From: Verrucomicrobiia bacterium DG1235
GTDB taxonomy: Bacteria > Verrucomicrobiota > Verrucomicrobiia > Opitutales > Opitutaceae
DNA length: 64,000 nucleotides
Reading direction: 5' to 3'
Assembly: GCA_000155695.1 (NCBI GenBank)
Contig: DS990592.1
Coordinates: forward strand, 4,105,820 to 4,169,819
Positions 51,532 through 59,276 of the stretch are shown here, piece after piece (the first letter of the stretch is position 1; every line of letters starts with the position of its first letter). The notes under the pieces are model-generated. The model did not search any database. It saw nothing but the letters and a program-made list of their open reading frames with translations, and was not told the DNA's origin. The translations under genes and the position numbers were made by a program.

Positions 51532-51921
51532 ATGGACCCAGCCAAGACCGAGGCGATTTTACGTGAACATGTTCGCCTGTGTTCAGACTTGCACGAGTTG
51601 TTCATCGAGGAGGGGCAGATGATGCGCTCCAGCGGAGCTCCTCCGACCGAGGAGTTTCTTGAGAAGAAGAAGGGTTTCGTGACTGTTTTGGACAAGGGGC
51701 TTGAGCTGCTTAGAAAGATCAACGAGTCGGGCGAGCCGGTGCCGCGCGGTTTGGAGCCGCTGGTGAAGGAGTGTCGCGACAAGATCATGAAGCTGATGAT
51801 CGTGGATCGCGAGAACGAGCGCCTGCTTTTGAAGAATTCGTTGCCTCCGAAGATGAAGGAGGCTTACGCGAAGGTGGCCCCTGGTCAGGTCGCTCGAGCC
51901 TACGGCAAGTTCGCCAAGTAG
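51532..51921 (+). CDS. FlgN/FliT-like helical protein
   Basis: 129 residues, all helical, with heptad character across about 1-100 (LCSDLHELFIEEGQMM, FVTVLDKGLELLRKI, KIMKLMIVDRENERLLLKN). The size and helical pattern are like FlgN-type secretion chaperones for flagellar hook-junction proteins. No flagellar structural gene lies in the window, so the match is by shape only. It follows the TPR gene by 24 bases and ends 15 bases from the convergent phosphatase gene. Confidence 0.5.
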   Translation: MDPAKTEAILREHVRLCSDLHELFIEEGQMMRSSGAPPTEEFLEKKKGFVTVLDKGLELLRKINESGEPVPRGLEPLVKECRDKIMKLMIVDRENERLLLKNSLPPKMKEAYAKVAPGQVARAYGKFAK

Positions 51922-51935
51922 GGGGCGGTTCGGCG

Positions 51936-53693
51936 TTAGGAGTTGGGCTTCAGCTTGAGGGCGACGACGCAGATGTCGTCGTTCGATGGGGTGCCGGCGA
52001 GCGCTTTATGCAGGGAGCTACTTACGCTTTCGAGCTGTTCTCCGATGTTGTGTTCGGTGGCGGAGCCGAGGGCTTTGACGAGTCCGACTTTTCCGAATTC
52101 GTCGCCGTCTGAGGTGCTTTGCTCGATGATGCCGTCGGTGAAGAGGAAGATCTCGGTTTCGGAGTCTAGGGCGAAAGTGGTGTCTCCGAAGGGCTCGCCG
52201 CCGAGAAGTCCGAGGGCGGGGCCGATGATGTCGCAGGGACATTCCTGGAAGTCGCTCGAGTCGTTTTTCAGGATGGGGCAGGGGTGGCCGGCGTTTGCGA
52301 TGACGGCTTCGCCTTTGGCCAGATCTACGATGATGTAGGCTGCGGTGACGAAGCGTGGGAATTCTTCGTCTTCGGCGAGCGAAAGGATAGTCTCGTTAAG
52401 GTGTTGGAGGACTTTTGAGGGGTGGCCGAGGATGTCGGGTATCTCGGTCATGAGGCCGCGGATGAGCATGGTAACGAGGGCGGCTTTGACGCCGTGGCCC
52501 ATGACGTCGCATACGAGTACGCCGATGCGGTTGGCGTCGACGGGGATGAGATAGAAGAAGTCTCCGGCGAGATGGTGGCTGGGCTTGTAGAGGTAGCTGG
52601 CTCTAAAGTTCCAGCTGTCGCCGTCTTTTGAATACAGTCGGCTTTCGTTGAAGCCCATGGACATGAGCTGTTCCTGCAGCTGGCGGGCGACGAGGAGTTC
52701 TTCTTCGTATTGCTCGTTCTTTACCTGGAGGGCTTCCTTGGCTTTACGGGCGAGTTCTTCGGCACGTTTTTGCTCGGTGATGTCGAGTGACATGCCTACG
52801 ATGCCTTCGATCTTGTCTGAGTCTGTACGGAGCGGGACTTTCGAGGTGAGTATCCAGCGATTGCCTGCGAGGATGCTTTTGTCGTACTCGAGTTTGTTGT
52901 TGATAGGGATTCCGCTCTCGATGACTTGCAGGTCTTCTGCGAGCACGCGGTCGGCACGGGGGTCGTCGATGACTTCGGTGAGGAGTTTTCCGGTAATATC
53001 GAGTTCGGTGGGGATGCCGACGACTTTGCGGTACTCTTGGTTGACGAGGATGTATTTGCCCTCCCGGTCGCGCAGGAAGAGGCGGCAGGGGAGGATTTGC
53101 ACGATGGTCTCGAGGAGGCGGCGTTGGCGGAGGACTTCTTTTTCGGCTCGTTTTTGTTTGGTGATATCTCTGGAGAGGCCGAAGGTGCCGCAGATTTTTC
53201 CTGAGGTGTCGTAGAGTGGGAGCTTTGAGGAGATGACCCAGCGTTCTTTGTCGCTTTCGTGGAGGTCCATTTCTTCCTTGAAGCTCCAGCCGTTGCCGGT
53301 GCGGATAATTTCTTGTTCGTCTTCGAATTTCTTTTTCGCGGAGTCGGGTTTGAAGAAGTCGAAGTCTGACTTGCCGATGATGTCTTCTGGGTGTTCGAGG
53401 CCGAAGTTGTTGGCCATGGCTTGGTTGACGCAGATGAATCGGCTCTGGGTGTCTTTGAAGTAGACGTGGTCGGGGAGGGATGCCATGAGCTGCTGGAAGA
53501 GCTGGGTGGCCATGTCTTCCTCCTCGTGCAGCACGCTGCGTTTGCCCTCTATGATGCCTAGATTGAAGGCTTGCTCGAGCATTTCGTCGGCTTGCTTTTT
53601 GGTGAGCGTCAGCTTGGCGTCCTCGTTTTCCCCTTCGTTTACGATGCCGAGACGGGCGAGGTTTTCCGCTATTATGGTTTCTGCTGAGGTCAT
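51936..53693 (-). CDS. PAS-PAS-SpoIIE serine phosphatase (PP2C type)
   Basis: 585 residues. N-terminal helical part, PAS1 (about 65-185), PAS2 (about 195-315), a coiled coil, then a PPM/SpoIIE phosphatase (about 370-580). Metal and catalytic motifs are HHLAGDFFYL, VLVCDVMGHGVKAALVTML, FLFTDGIIEQS and SNDDICVVAL. These proteins dephosphorylate anti-sigma factor antagonists (STAS proteins) in partner-switching systems. No STAS or HATPase anti-sigma gene is in the window. The PAS pair suggests response to a small ligand or redox state. It closes a long minus-strand signalling block. Confidence 0.92.
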   Translation of the reverse strand: MTSAETIIAENLARLGIVNEGENEDAKLTLTKKQADEMLEQAFNLGIIEGKRSVLHEEEDMATQLFQQLMASLPDHVYFKDTQSRFICVNQAMANNFGLEHPEDIIGKSDFDFFKPDSAKKKFEDEQEIIRTGNGWSFKEEMDLHESDKERWVISSKLPLYDTSGKICGTFGLSRDITKQKRAEKEVLRQRRLLETIVQILPCRLFLRDREGKYILVNQEYRKVVGIPTELDITGKLLTEVIDDPRADRVLAEDLQVIESGIPINNKLEYDKSILAGNRWILTSKVPLRTDSDKIEGIVGMSLDITEQKRAEELARKAKEALQVKNEQYEEELLVARQLQEQLMSMGFNESRLYSKDGDSWNFRASYLYKPSHHLAGDFFYLIPVDANRIGVLVCDVMGHGVKAALVTMLIRGLMTEIPDILGHPSKVLQHLNETILSLAEDEEFPRFVTAAYIIVDLAKGEAVIANAGHPCPILKNDSSDFQECPCDIIGPALGLLGGEPFGDTTFALDSETEIFLFTDGIIEQSTSDGDEFGKVGLVKALGSATEHNIGEQLESVSSSLHKALAGTPSNDDICVVALKLKPNS

Positions 53694-53798
53694 GGGGCGT
53701 TGTTCTGGGGGAAAATATGAAAGCGCGAGTACATGGCAAATCCGAATCGTGATTAGAGACGAAGCTTTTGGGCCGGACGGTCCGATTCGAGTAGACGC

Positions 53799-53830
53799 AA
53801 AAAAGCGGTTCGGAGTGTATCCGAACCGCT
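53799..53830 (-). terminator. Rho-independent terminator of the short receiver gene
   Basis: An 11-bp perfect stem (AGCGGTTCGGA 53804-53814 with TCCGAACCGCT 53820-53830), a 5-base loop, and six T on the minus strand (53799-53804). It lies 28 bases after the receiver stop. Confidence 0.9.
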
Positions 53831-53857
53831 AATACGGTAAATCTTATGCAAGCAGTC

Positions 53858-54226
53858 TTAGCTGGCGACGACGCCGTCGTGGGAGGATTCCACGATGCGG
53901 ACGAGTTCTTTGATGTTGAAGGGCTTCGCGAGGGTTGCGACCAGGTTCGGGTACTTGAAGTGTCGGGCTTCGTCGTGGAAGCCGGAGATGATGATGAACT
54001 TGGTCTTGATGTTTTGCCAGCCCGAGAGGAATTCGAGGACCATCTCTCCGGAGAGGCGTGGCATCTTGAGGTCTAGGAGAACGACGTCAAATTGGTGGTT
54101 GGGATCAGAGAGTACGGATACGGCGTTGTGACCGTCGCATAGGACTGAGACGTCGTGTTCTTCACCGAATACTGTGAAGAGTAGGAGTCGGATGGCGGGA
54201 TCGTCGTCTACGATTAGAATTTTCAT
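53858..54226 (-). CDS. Single-domain response regulator receiver
   Basis: 122 residues, receiver only. Acidic pocket (D7, D8 in VDDDP), phospho-acceptor D52 (VLLDLKMPRLSG), the Thr/Ser switch in FIIISGFHD, and the conserved Lys in ATLAKPFN. With no output domain it could act like CheY, as a phosphate sink, or as a phosphorelay step. Its own terminator and an inverted repeat upstream imply separate expression from the larger receiver gene. Confidence 0.9.
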   Translation of the reverse strand: MKILIVDDDPAIRLLLFTVFGEEHDVSVLCDGHNAVSVLSDPNHQFDVVLLDLKMPRLSGEMVLEFLSGWQNIKTKFIIISGFHDEARHFKYPNLVATLAKPFNIKELVRIVESSHDGVVAS

Positions 54227-54271
54227 TTTCCGAGAGCTGAGTGCGGTTTGGATATGTGAAGAGGGGGCTTC

Positions 54272-54314
54272 GCTGATTTACTGAGAGTAGCTTGGCGTTG
54301 TCTAGTAAATCGGC
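54272..54314. promoter_or_regulatory. Long inverted repeat upstream of the short receiver gene
   Basis: GCTGATTTACT (54272-54282) faces AGTAAATCGGC (54304-54314), 10 of 11 positions complementary, with 21 bases between. It lies 46-88 bases upstream of the receiver start. It might be an operator or an untranslated-region hairpin. Confidence 0.35.
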
Positions 54315-54380
54315 TTTTCGCAGAGATTCTGAGGGTGTTTTTTTACGAATCTTCCTGAATTAGCCTCTTTATTACGCTCC

Positions 54381-55076
54381 TTAGTTGTTGCTGGAAAGGC
54401 AGGGTCGCTTGACGTTTGTGATGAGGGGCGAGGAGAAGTTGCCTGCGTCGAAGAGGGAGTTGTTCATCTTGCCGTAGAATTTCTGGATTTCGGTTTCCAT
54501 GCAGCGGGTGGTTTCTCGGATGGCGCCGATGTCGTTTGGCTCGATCCAGTACTTTTCGGCGATGGACTGGAGAAATTCTACTTTTTCGGCGAGGGAGGCG
54601 AGCGCGTTTAGGGAGTCGGTGAGCATCTCTCCTTCGGTTGGGGAAAGCTGGGCTTGGGTGAAGGGGGCTTTGTTTTTCGGCGTTTCCGTGGCGGGCGTTT
54701 CTTCCGGCTCGGTTTCCAGGCTGACGGTGAGGGAGCGTACGACTTCGAGCAGAGCTCGGTAGTTGAAGGGCTTGGGGAAGATCTTGTTGGCTCCGAGTCG
54801 GTTGAACTGTGCTTCGGAGTCGGGATTGAGGTAGCCGGTCAATACGATGACGGGGACGTCCGGATGGGCGGCTTTAATGGCTTCGATGACTTGGAGGCCG
54901 TCTTTTTTGGGAAGGTGGTAGTCGAGGAGGATGAGGTCGTGTCCGGGGGAGGTGCCCATGTGGATGCCGTCGTCGCCGTTGTCGGCTTCGTCTACGTCGA
55001 ATTCGTCTTTGAGGACTTCGCGCATGACCATGCGCAGGGCGGGATCGTCTTCTACGAGCAGTACGTTTTTCTTCAT
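54381..55076 (-). CDS. Response regulator with C-terminal helical domain
   Basis: 231 residues. Receiver (1-120) with D52 in LILLDYHLPKKDG and K in FPKPFNYRALLEV. The C-terminal 100 residues (after a Pro/Thr linker) are helical, ending LFDAGNFSSPLITNVKRPCL and with NALASLAEKVEFLQSIAEKY; no DNA-binding or known output motif is recognised. One base separates it from the PAS-like gene upstream. It could be a protein-binding output regulator. Confidence 0.88.
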   Translation of the reverse strand: MKKNVLLVEDDPALRMVMREVLKDEFDVDEADNGDDGIHMGTSPGHDLILLDYHLPKKDGLQVIEAIKAAHPDVPVIVLTGYLNPDSEAQFNRLGANKIFPKPFNYRALLEVVRSLTVSLETEPEETPATETPKNKAPFTQAQLSPTEGEMLTDSLNALASLAEKVEFLQSIAEKYWIEPNDIGAIRETTRCMETEIQKFYGKMNNSLFDAGNFSSPLITNVKRPCLSSNN

Positions 55077-55077
55077 C

Positions 55078-55593
55078 TTAGTTGTCTCCGAATCCTTGTT
55101 GTTGGTTTTGGTAATGGTCTGCGACGAGCTTGATTTGTTTTGCGGGCTCGAGTTCTCGTCCTGCGAAAAGGAGGGCGATGGTTTGTCCGTGAGTGGAGCG
55201 AATGGGGAACTTAGCGCCGTGCAGCCAGGACTTGCCCCAGGAAAGTGTGATCAGCTCGCGGGTCTCGAAGATTGGCAGCTGGCGTTCGGCGACGTATTGG
55301 TCGGCTGAGAGTAGGTTGGAGTCGTCTTCGAGCCAGAAAATGGGTGGGGCCACGTTTCGTTTCTGGTCCAGCGTGGGGAGTTTTAGGCGGAGGAGGCTTC
55401 TGCCTTTTTGATTGAGGTAGAAGATGTCGTCCCGGGCGAAGTAGGCGAACACGCAGCAGTTGAGTTTCTCGAAGGAGCTGACGTCTGCTTGAAGGAGTTG
55501 CTCTGGGCGTTGATGTGCGCCGTCGATTTCGTCGATGGCGTTCTCGAGCGCTTGGGGAAGTTTTGCTTGGAGCAGCTTGTCGTAGTCGGGCAT
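55078..55593 (-). CDS. Small PAS-like sensory protein
   Basis: 171 residues from the ATG at 55593. An N-terminal helix (DKLLQAKLPQALENAIDEID) precedes a PAS-fold core (VFAYFARDDIFYLNQKGRSL, then ADQYVAERQLPIFETRELI and SIRSTHGQ-like KFPIRSTHGQTIALLFAGRE). I see no second domain. It precedes the response-regulator gene with one base between, so it is probably its partner or modifier. Confidence 0.6.
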   Translation of the reverse strand: MPDYDKLLQAKLPQALENAIDEIDGAHQRPEQLLQADVSSFEKLNCCVFAYFARDDIFYLNQKGRSLLRLKLPTLDQKRNVAPPIFWLEDDSNLLSADQYVAERQLPIFETRELITLSWGKSWLHGAKFPIRSTHGQTIALLFAGRELEPAKQIKLVADHYQNQQQGFGDN

Positions 55594-55739
55594 TTTCGAA
55601 CGGTCGGTCCCAGGTTGGTGGATACTCAAAACTCATCATCGTCCAAATTGAGCGAAGCTTTAGCGGAGACTACTCATGCAGGCTCGCTTTTTGTTAGAGT
55701 ATAGCGCCTAGCGGTCGGGCCGACGTTCGCGTGAAAACG

Positions 55740-56582
55740 CTAGTTGGCTCCGACGGCGATCGCCTTGCGGGCTTTTTCGAGATTTTCGCGGGCGTTAATG
55801 ATAGCGATCTCGAGTTTGCTTTGGTCGATTTCGAAGGCTCCGTCGATCATGTCGAGGGCCCAGCTGTCGCGACCGTCGTTGCAGCCGATGACGGCGGCTC
55901 CCCAGTTGGCGACGTGCAGAGCTCCGGCGAGCTGGCGGTGTTCTTCGGGGGCGTCCTTGGGATGGTATTGGTAGCGGATTGGGATGTAGACCTCTTCGGG
56001 GAATGACCATTCCTCGAGCATTTTGGAGCCGGCGAGGGCGTGGTCGAAGCCGAGGGTTTCGCTTTCGGCTCTGTCCAGGCTGATGCGTTCTGTCTCGATT
56101 TTTTTGAAAATGTCTACGTAGCGTTCGCCGCAGCCGAGGTGGAGGCCGAGCTTGCCGATGTCGTGCAGGAGTCCGAGCGTGTAGGGCAGGCCTTCGAGAT
56201 CGGTGATCTCCTTGGCGATCTGGTCCATGATGAGGGCAACGGCGAGGCTGTGGGCCCAGAGGCTGCCTTTGCCGATGTCCATGGAGGGGAGGGCTCCGTC
56301 GAGGTAGTCTCCGCTGGAGACGAGATTGACGATGCGGTAGACTTCCTTGATGCCGAGCATGGCTACGGCGTCATGGATGTCTGTCACGGGCGAAGGTGGG
56401 GAGTAGGCGCCGGAGTTGCTGAGCTTGAGGACGCCTGCCATGATGGCGGCGTCGGTCGAGATGAGCTGTACGATGTCGTTGGCGTCGGTGTCAGGATCTT
56501 TCATGATCTTGACGAGTTTTGGGAGCACTTCTGGGGCTGGGGGCAGCGTCTCCGTATTTTTGATAAGTTCTTCTACAGTCAT
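55740..56582 (-). CDS. HDOD-domain signalling protein
   Basis: 280 residues. HDOD domains are HD-fold relatives without the full metal site that act as protein-interaction or signalling modules. Conserved features: LPKLVKIMKDPDTDANDIVQ, SVTDIHDAVAMLGIKEV-like PVTDIHDAVAMLGI and LGLLHDIGKLGLHLG, with HDIGK present here. It lies one base after cheD, which suggests a shared signalling role, as in other chemosensory clusters that include HDOD proteins. Confidence 0.9.
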   Translation of the reverse strand: MTVEELIKNTETLPPAPEVLPKLVKIMKDPDTDANDIVQLISTDAAIMAGVLKLSNSGAYSPPSPVTDIHDAVAMLGIKEVYRIVNLVSSGDYLDGALPSMDIGKGSLWAHSLAVALIMDQIAKEITDLEGLPYTLGLLHDIGKLGLHLGCGERYVDIFKKIETERISLDRAESETLGFDHALAGSKMLEEWSFPEEVYIPIRYQYHPKDAPEEHRQLAGALHVANWGAAVIGCNDGRDSWALDMIDGAFEIDQSKLEIAIINARENLEKARKAIAVGAN

Positions 56583-56583
56583 G

Positions 56584-57105
56584 CTAGGCGAGGCTGAATT
56601 TTGATGTTCCGAGCGGAGTCTTGAGTGTGACTTCGCCGGTGCCCACGTTGAGATGGATGGTGCGGTTGTTCACGCCGCCTACATCTGCTTTCACCACTTG
56701 GATTCCGATGGCGTTGATGAGCTTCTTTACGGCGATGATGTTGCGCTCGCCGATTTTAAACATGTCCGATCCGGATATGACGGAGGCGCCTCCGGCCACG
56801 AAGGCTTTCATGCGTCTGCGTTCTGCTTTCAGTCCGCAGAGGTTGCGAAACATGATGGGCATGCCGGTATCCGCGAACATGGCGGGTTGTTTTTGGGCTT
56901 TCTCTGGCGAGAGAGTGGAGTCAGGCAGCATGATGTGGATAAGGCCGCCGACTTTGATATCTTTGTCGTATACGATGATGCCGACGCAGGATCCGAGGGC
57001 GAACGTGCTTAGGTTTACGTTTGCGTTGTTGGACACCGCTAGATCGCCGACGCCGACGACGACTCGCTGCTGAAATAGGGATGGGAGGGTAGGGGCTCCG
57101 CTCAT
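56584..57105 (-). CDS. cheD: Chemoreceptor glutamine deamidase CheD
   Basis: 173 residues. CheD deamidates specific glutamines on chemoreceptors and can bind CheC-type phosphatases. Catalytic Cys40 (LSTFALGSCVGI) and His57 (KVGGLIHIMLPDS) are 17 residues apart, as in the structurally known enzyme, and the C-terminal GGVNNRTIHLNVGTGEV completes the fold. It is paired with HDOD (one-base gap) and lies downstream of cheW. It predicts methyl-accepting receptors elsewhere in the genome. Confidence 0.94.
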   Translation of the reverse strand: MSGAPTLPSLFQQRVVVGVGDLAVSNNANVNLSTFALGSCVGIIVYDKDIKVGGLIHIMLPDSTLSPEKAQKQPAMFADTGMPIMFRNLCGLKAERRRMKAFVAGGASVISGSDMFKIGERNIIAVKKLINAIGIQVVKADVGGVNNRTIHLNVGTGEVTLKTPLGTSKFSLA

Positions 57106-57288
57106 GTGGTCAAAATTCTCTCTGTGCTTGTTCTAGGTGCGTGGCGTAATTGCTGTCGGCAGAGGTTTCGCGGCTGTGGGATGGATTTGGATTCCCTTTC
57201 GGGAAAAGATGGAGCTCTGCATTGGTCGGGCGCAGAGGTTCCACCGAAAGTAGGCGGGTGACGGAAACGGGTGGGTGGCCCGTTCTCT

Positions 57289-57792
57289 CTAAAATCCTAG
57301 AGCGTCTTCGAGTTCGCTTGATACGACTTTCTCGATGTCGAGGAGCGTTTTCACGCTGTCTTTGATCTTGGCGATTCCGAGGCAGCACTCGGTGCTGAGT
57401 CGTGTGCCGAAGTCTGGCGATGGCTTCACTTCGTTTTCCGAGACGTTGAGCACTTCCTCGACCGCGTCGACGACGAGTCCGAGGAGCTGGTTGACGCCTT
57501 GGCCGCCGTCTACGTCGACGACGATGATGCAGGTCCGTTCGGTGGCTTCTCCTGCGTGGAGATTGAATTTAACGCGTAGGTCTACGACGGGAATCACTTT
57601 GCCGCGCAGGTTGATGACGCCTTTGACGTGCTCCGGCATTTGGGGCACTGGGGTGATCTTCTGCATGCGAATGATTTCGCGTATCTTGAGCACTTCTACG
57701 CCGTAGCATTCTTCTGCTAGGGTGAAGGTTAGGAATTTGCCGGAAGTGAAAGAAGTGTGAGTGGGAGTGTCTTCGAACGTGAGGTTGCTCAT
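57289..57792 (-). CDS. cheW: Chemotaxis adaptor CheW
   Basis: 167 residues. CheW links receptors to CheA. The five-stranded CheW domain is evident: FTLAEECYGVEVLKIREI, VKGVINLRGKVIPVVDLRVK and VDAVEEVLNVSENEV. The start at 57792 has GAGGAAAAAAAT upstream. The CheW domain also occurs at the CheA C-terminus at 17.2 kb. It is about 180 bases upstream of cheD on the same strand. Confidence 0.95.
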   Translation of the reverse strand: MSNLTFEDTPTHTSFTSGKFLTFTLAEECYGVEVLKIREIIRMQKITPVPQMPEHVKGVINLRGKVIPVVDLRVKFNLHAGEATERTCIIVVDVDGGQGVNQLLGLVVDAVEEVLNVSENEVKPSPDFGTRLSTECCLGIAKIKDSVKTLLDIEKVVSSELEDALGF

Positions 57793-57955
57793 ATTTTTTT
57801 CCTCGAGGTGTTGTGGAAATACGGTTTGTCAGGAGCTAAATCGGTTCGGATGCTCTCTTTCTTAAGGACTAAATAAGGCATGAGCGGGCCTCTGGTCCTT
57901 TAACTGAGATTTAGCCGGCCTTATTGGCAGATGCTACCGTATCTGGGCTGCTTTC

Positions 57956-59224
57956 CTATCGGAAGACCATCAGGCGCTGCGTGATCGGGTTGGCGAAGTC
58001 GTGCTCCTTGATCTTGCTGATGATGCCGCCGGTGAGGCGTTTGTCCTCGGGGATGAGCAGGAGTCCGGACGGGCTGTAGATGCCTTTGGCGAGGACCATG
58101 CCCGGTTCGAGTTCCGAGAGTGTGATCTCGCGAACCTTTTTGGGGAGGTTCGTAAGATTGGAGCTCTTCATGAAGAGCCGGACGGCTTCTGGATGGTAGG
58201 CGCGTCCGGATTCCCGGATGATGAATTCTAGGGCCTGGTCACGCGGCAAGTTGCACTCAACGAAGCCGACTGCTACGGCGAGGTGGCGAGCGGGCACGGG
58301 TATGCTTTCGCGGCTGAGCTGGTCGGGGTAGCCGAGTCCATCGAAGCGTTCGCGGTGGTATCGGATAGCGAGGCCGACTTCGTTGAGGTTTTCCACGAAG
58401 GAGGCGAGGGTCTGGCCGTAGACGGGGTAGTGGCGCATGAGGGTCTCTTCCGTCTCGTTGAGGCTTTGGGCGTCGTTGAGGCTTTTGGAGACGAGGTCGC
58501 GTGGGAGGCCGATACGTCCAAGATTATAGAGCCATGAGGCAACTTTCAGGACTTCGGCTTCGCGGGGCTCTAGCAGTTCCGATTTGGCGATTTCTGCGCA
58601 GATGGAGACGACGGACTTGGTCTGCTGCCCGAGGATGGGGTGGAAGGCTTGGATGAGGCGGTAGCAGATTTCGAGCGAGTGCTGGAAATTTCGCTCGAGG
58701 GCTTGGTTCGCCTCGTCGAGCATGGCGGTCTGGTCCTGCAGCTGGCTGACCTTTTCCTCGAGTGCGGTGTTGGCGGCGACGAGCTTTTCGTTGAGGTCGA
58801 GGGTGTCGGCTTGAAGCTTTTCGTTGGTTTCGACGAGGGCGTAGCGCTGTACGGCGTTTTCGACGGTGGCGAGGAGTTCCTCGCGTATCCATGGTTTGGC
58901 GAGGAAGCGGAAGATTTCGCCGCGATTGACGGCTTCGACTACGGTGTTGAGGGTGAGGACCCCGGTGATGAGGATGCGGGACGCGTTGGGCTGCTTCTGT
59001 TTACAGAGGTCGAGAAATTCGAGCCCCGTCATTTCCGGCATGCGATGGTCGGAAATGATAGCGGCGTATCGGTTTTCGGCGACTGCTACGATGGCTTCGT
59101 TGGGGCTGGTAAAGGCGGATATTTGGTAGCCTTCCCGCTCGAGGGTTTCTTTCATCGCGAGCAGGACGATGTCGTCGTCGTCCAATACGAGTATGTGGCT
59201 GGATCTCGGCTCGGAGAATCTCAT
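57956..59224 (-). CDS. Response regulator with degenerate HD-GYP domain
   Basis: 422 residues from the ATG at 59224. Receiver with D59 (YAAIISDHRMPEMTG), a coiled coil (about 130-190), and an HD-GYP-like domain. In place of the metal-binding LLHDIGKIG it has WLYNLGRIGLP (Y233, N234), and HHE is replaced by YHRERFDGLGYP (288-300). Most metal ligands of c-di-GMP phosphodiesterases are therefore absent. It may bind c-di-GMP or partners without hydrolysing it. It lies between CheW and the histidine kinase on the same strand. Confidence 0.85.
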   Translation of the reverse strand: MRFSEPRSSHILVLDDDDIVLLAMKETLEREGYQISAFTSPNEAIVAVAENRYAAIISDHRMPEMTGLEFLDLCKQKQPNASRILITGVLTLNTVVEAVNRGEIFRFLAKPWIREELLATVENAVQRYALVETNEKLQADTLDLNEKLVAANTALEEKVSQLQDQTAMLDEANQALERNFQHSLEICYRLIQAFHPILGQQTKSVVSICAEIAKSELLEPREAEVLKVASWLYNLGRIGLPRDLVSKSLNDAQSLNETEETLMRHYPVYGQTLASFVENLNEVGLAIRYHRERFDGLGYPDQLSRESIPVPARHLAVAVGFVECNLPRDQALEFIIRESGRAYHPEAVRLFMKSSNLTNLPKKVREITLSELEPGMVLAKGIYSPSGLLLIPEDKRLTGGIISKIKEHDFANPITQRLMVFR

Positions 59225-59276
59225 AGGTCTCTGGTGGAAAGGTTGTTGGGGGAGTCGTCGCTGCGGTGGGAATGGC

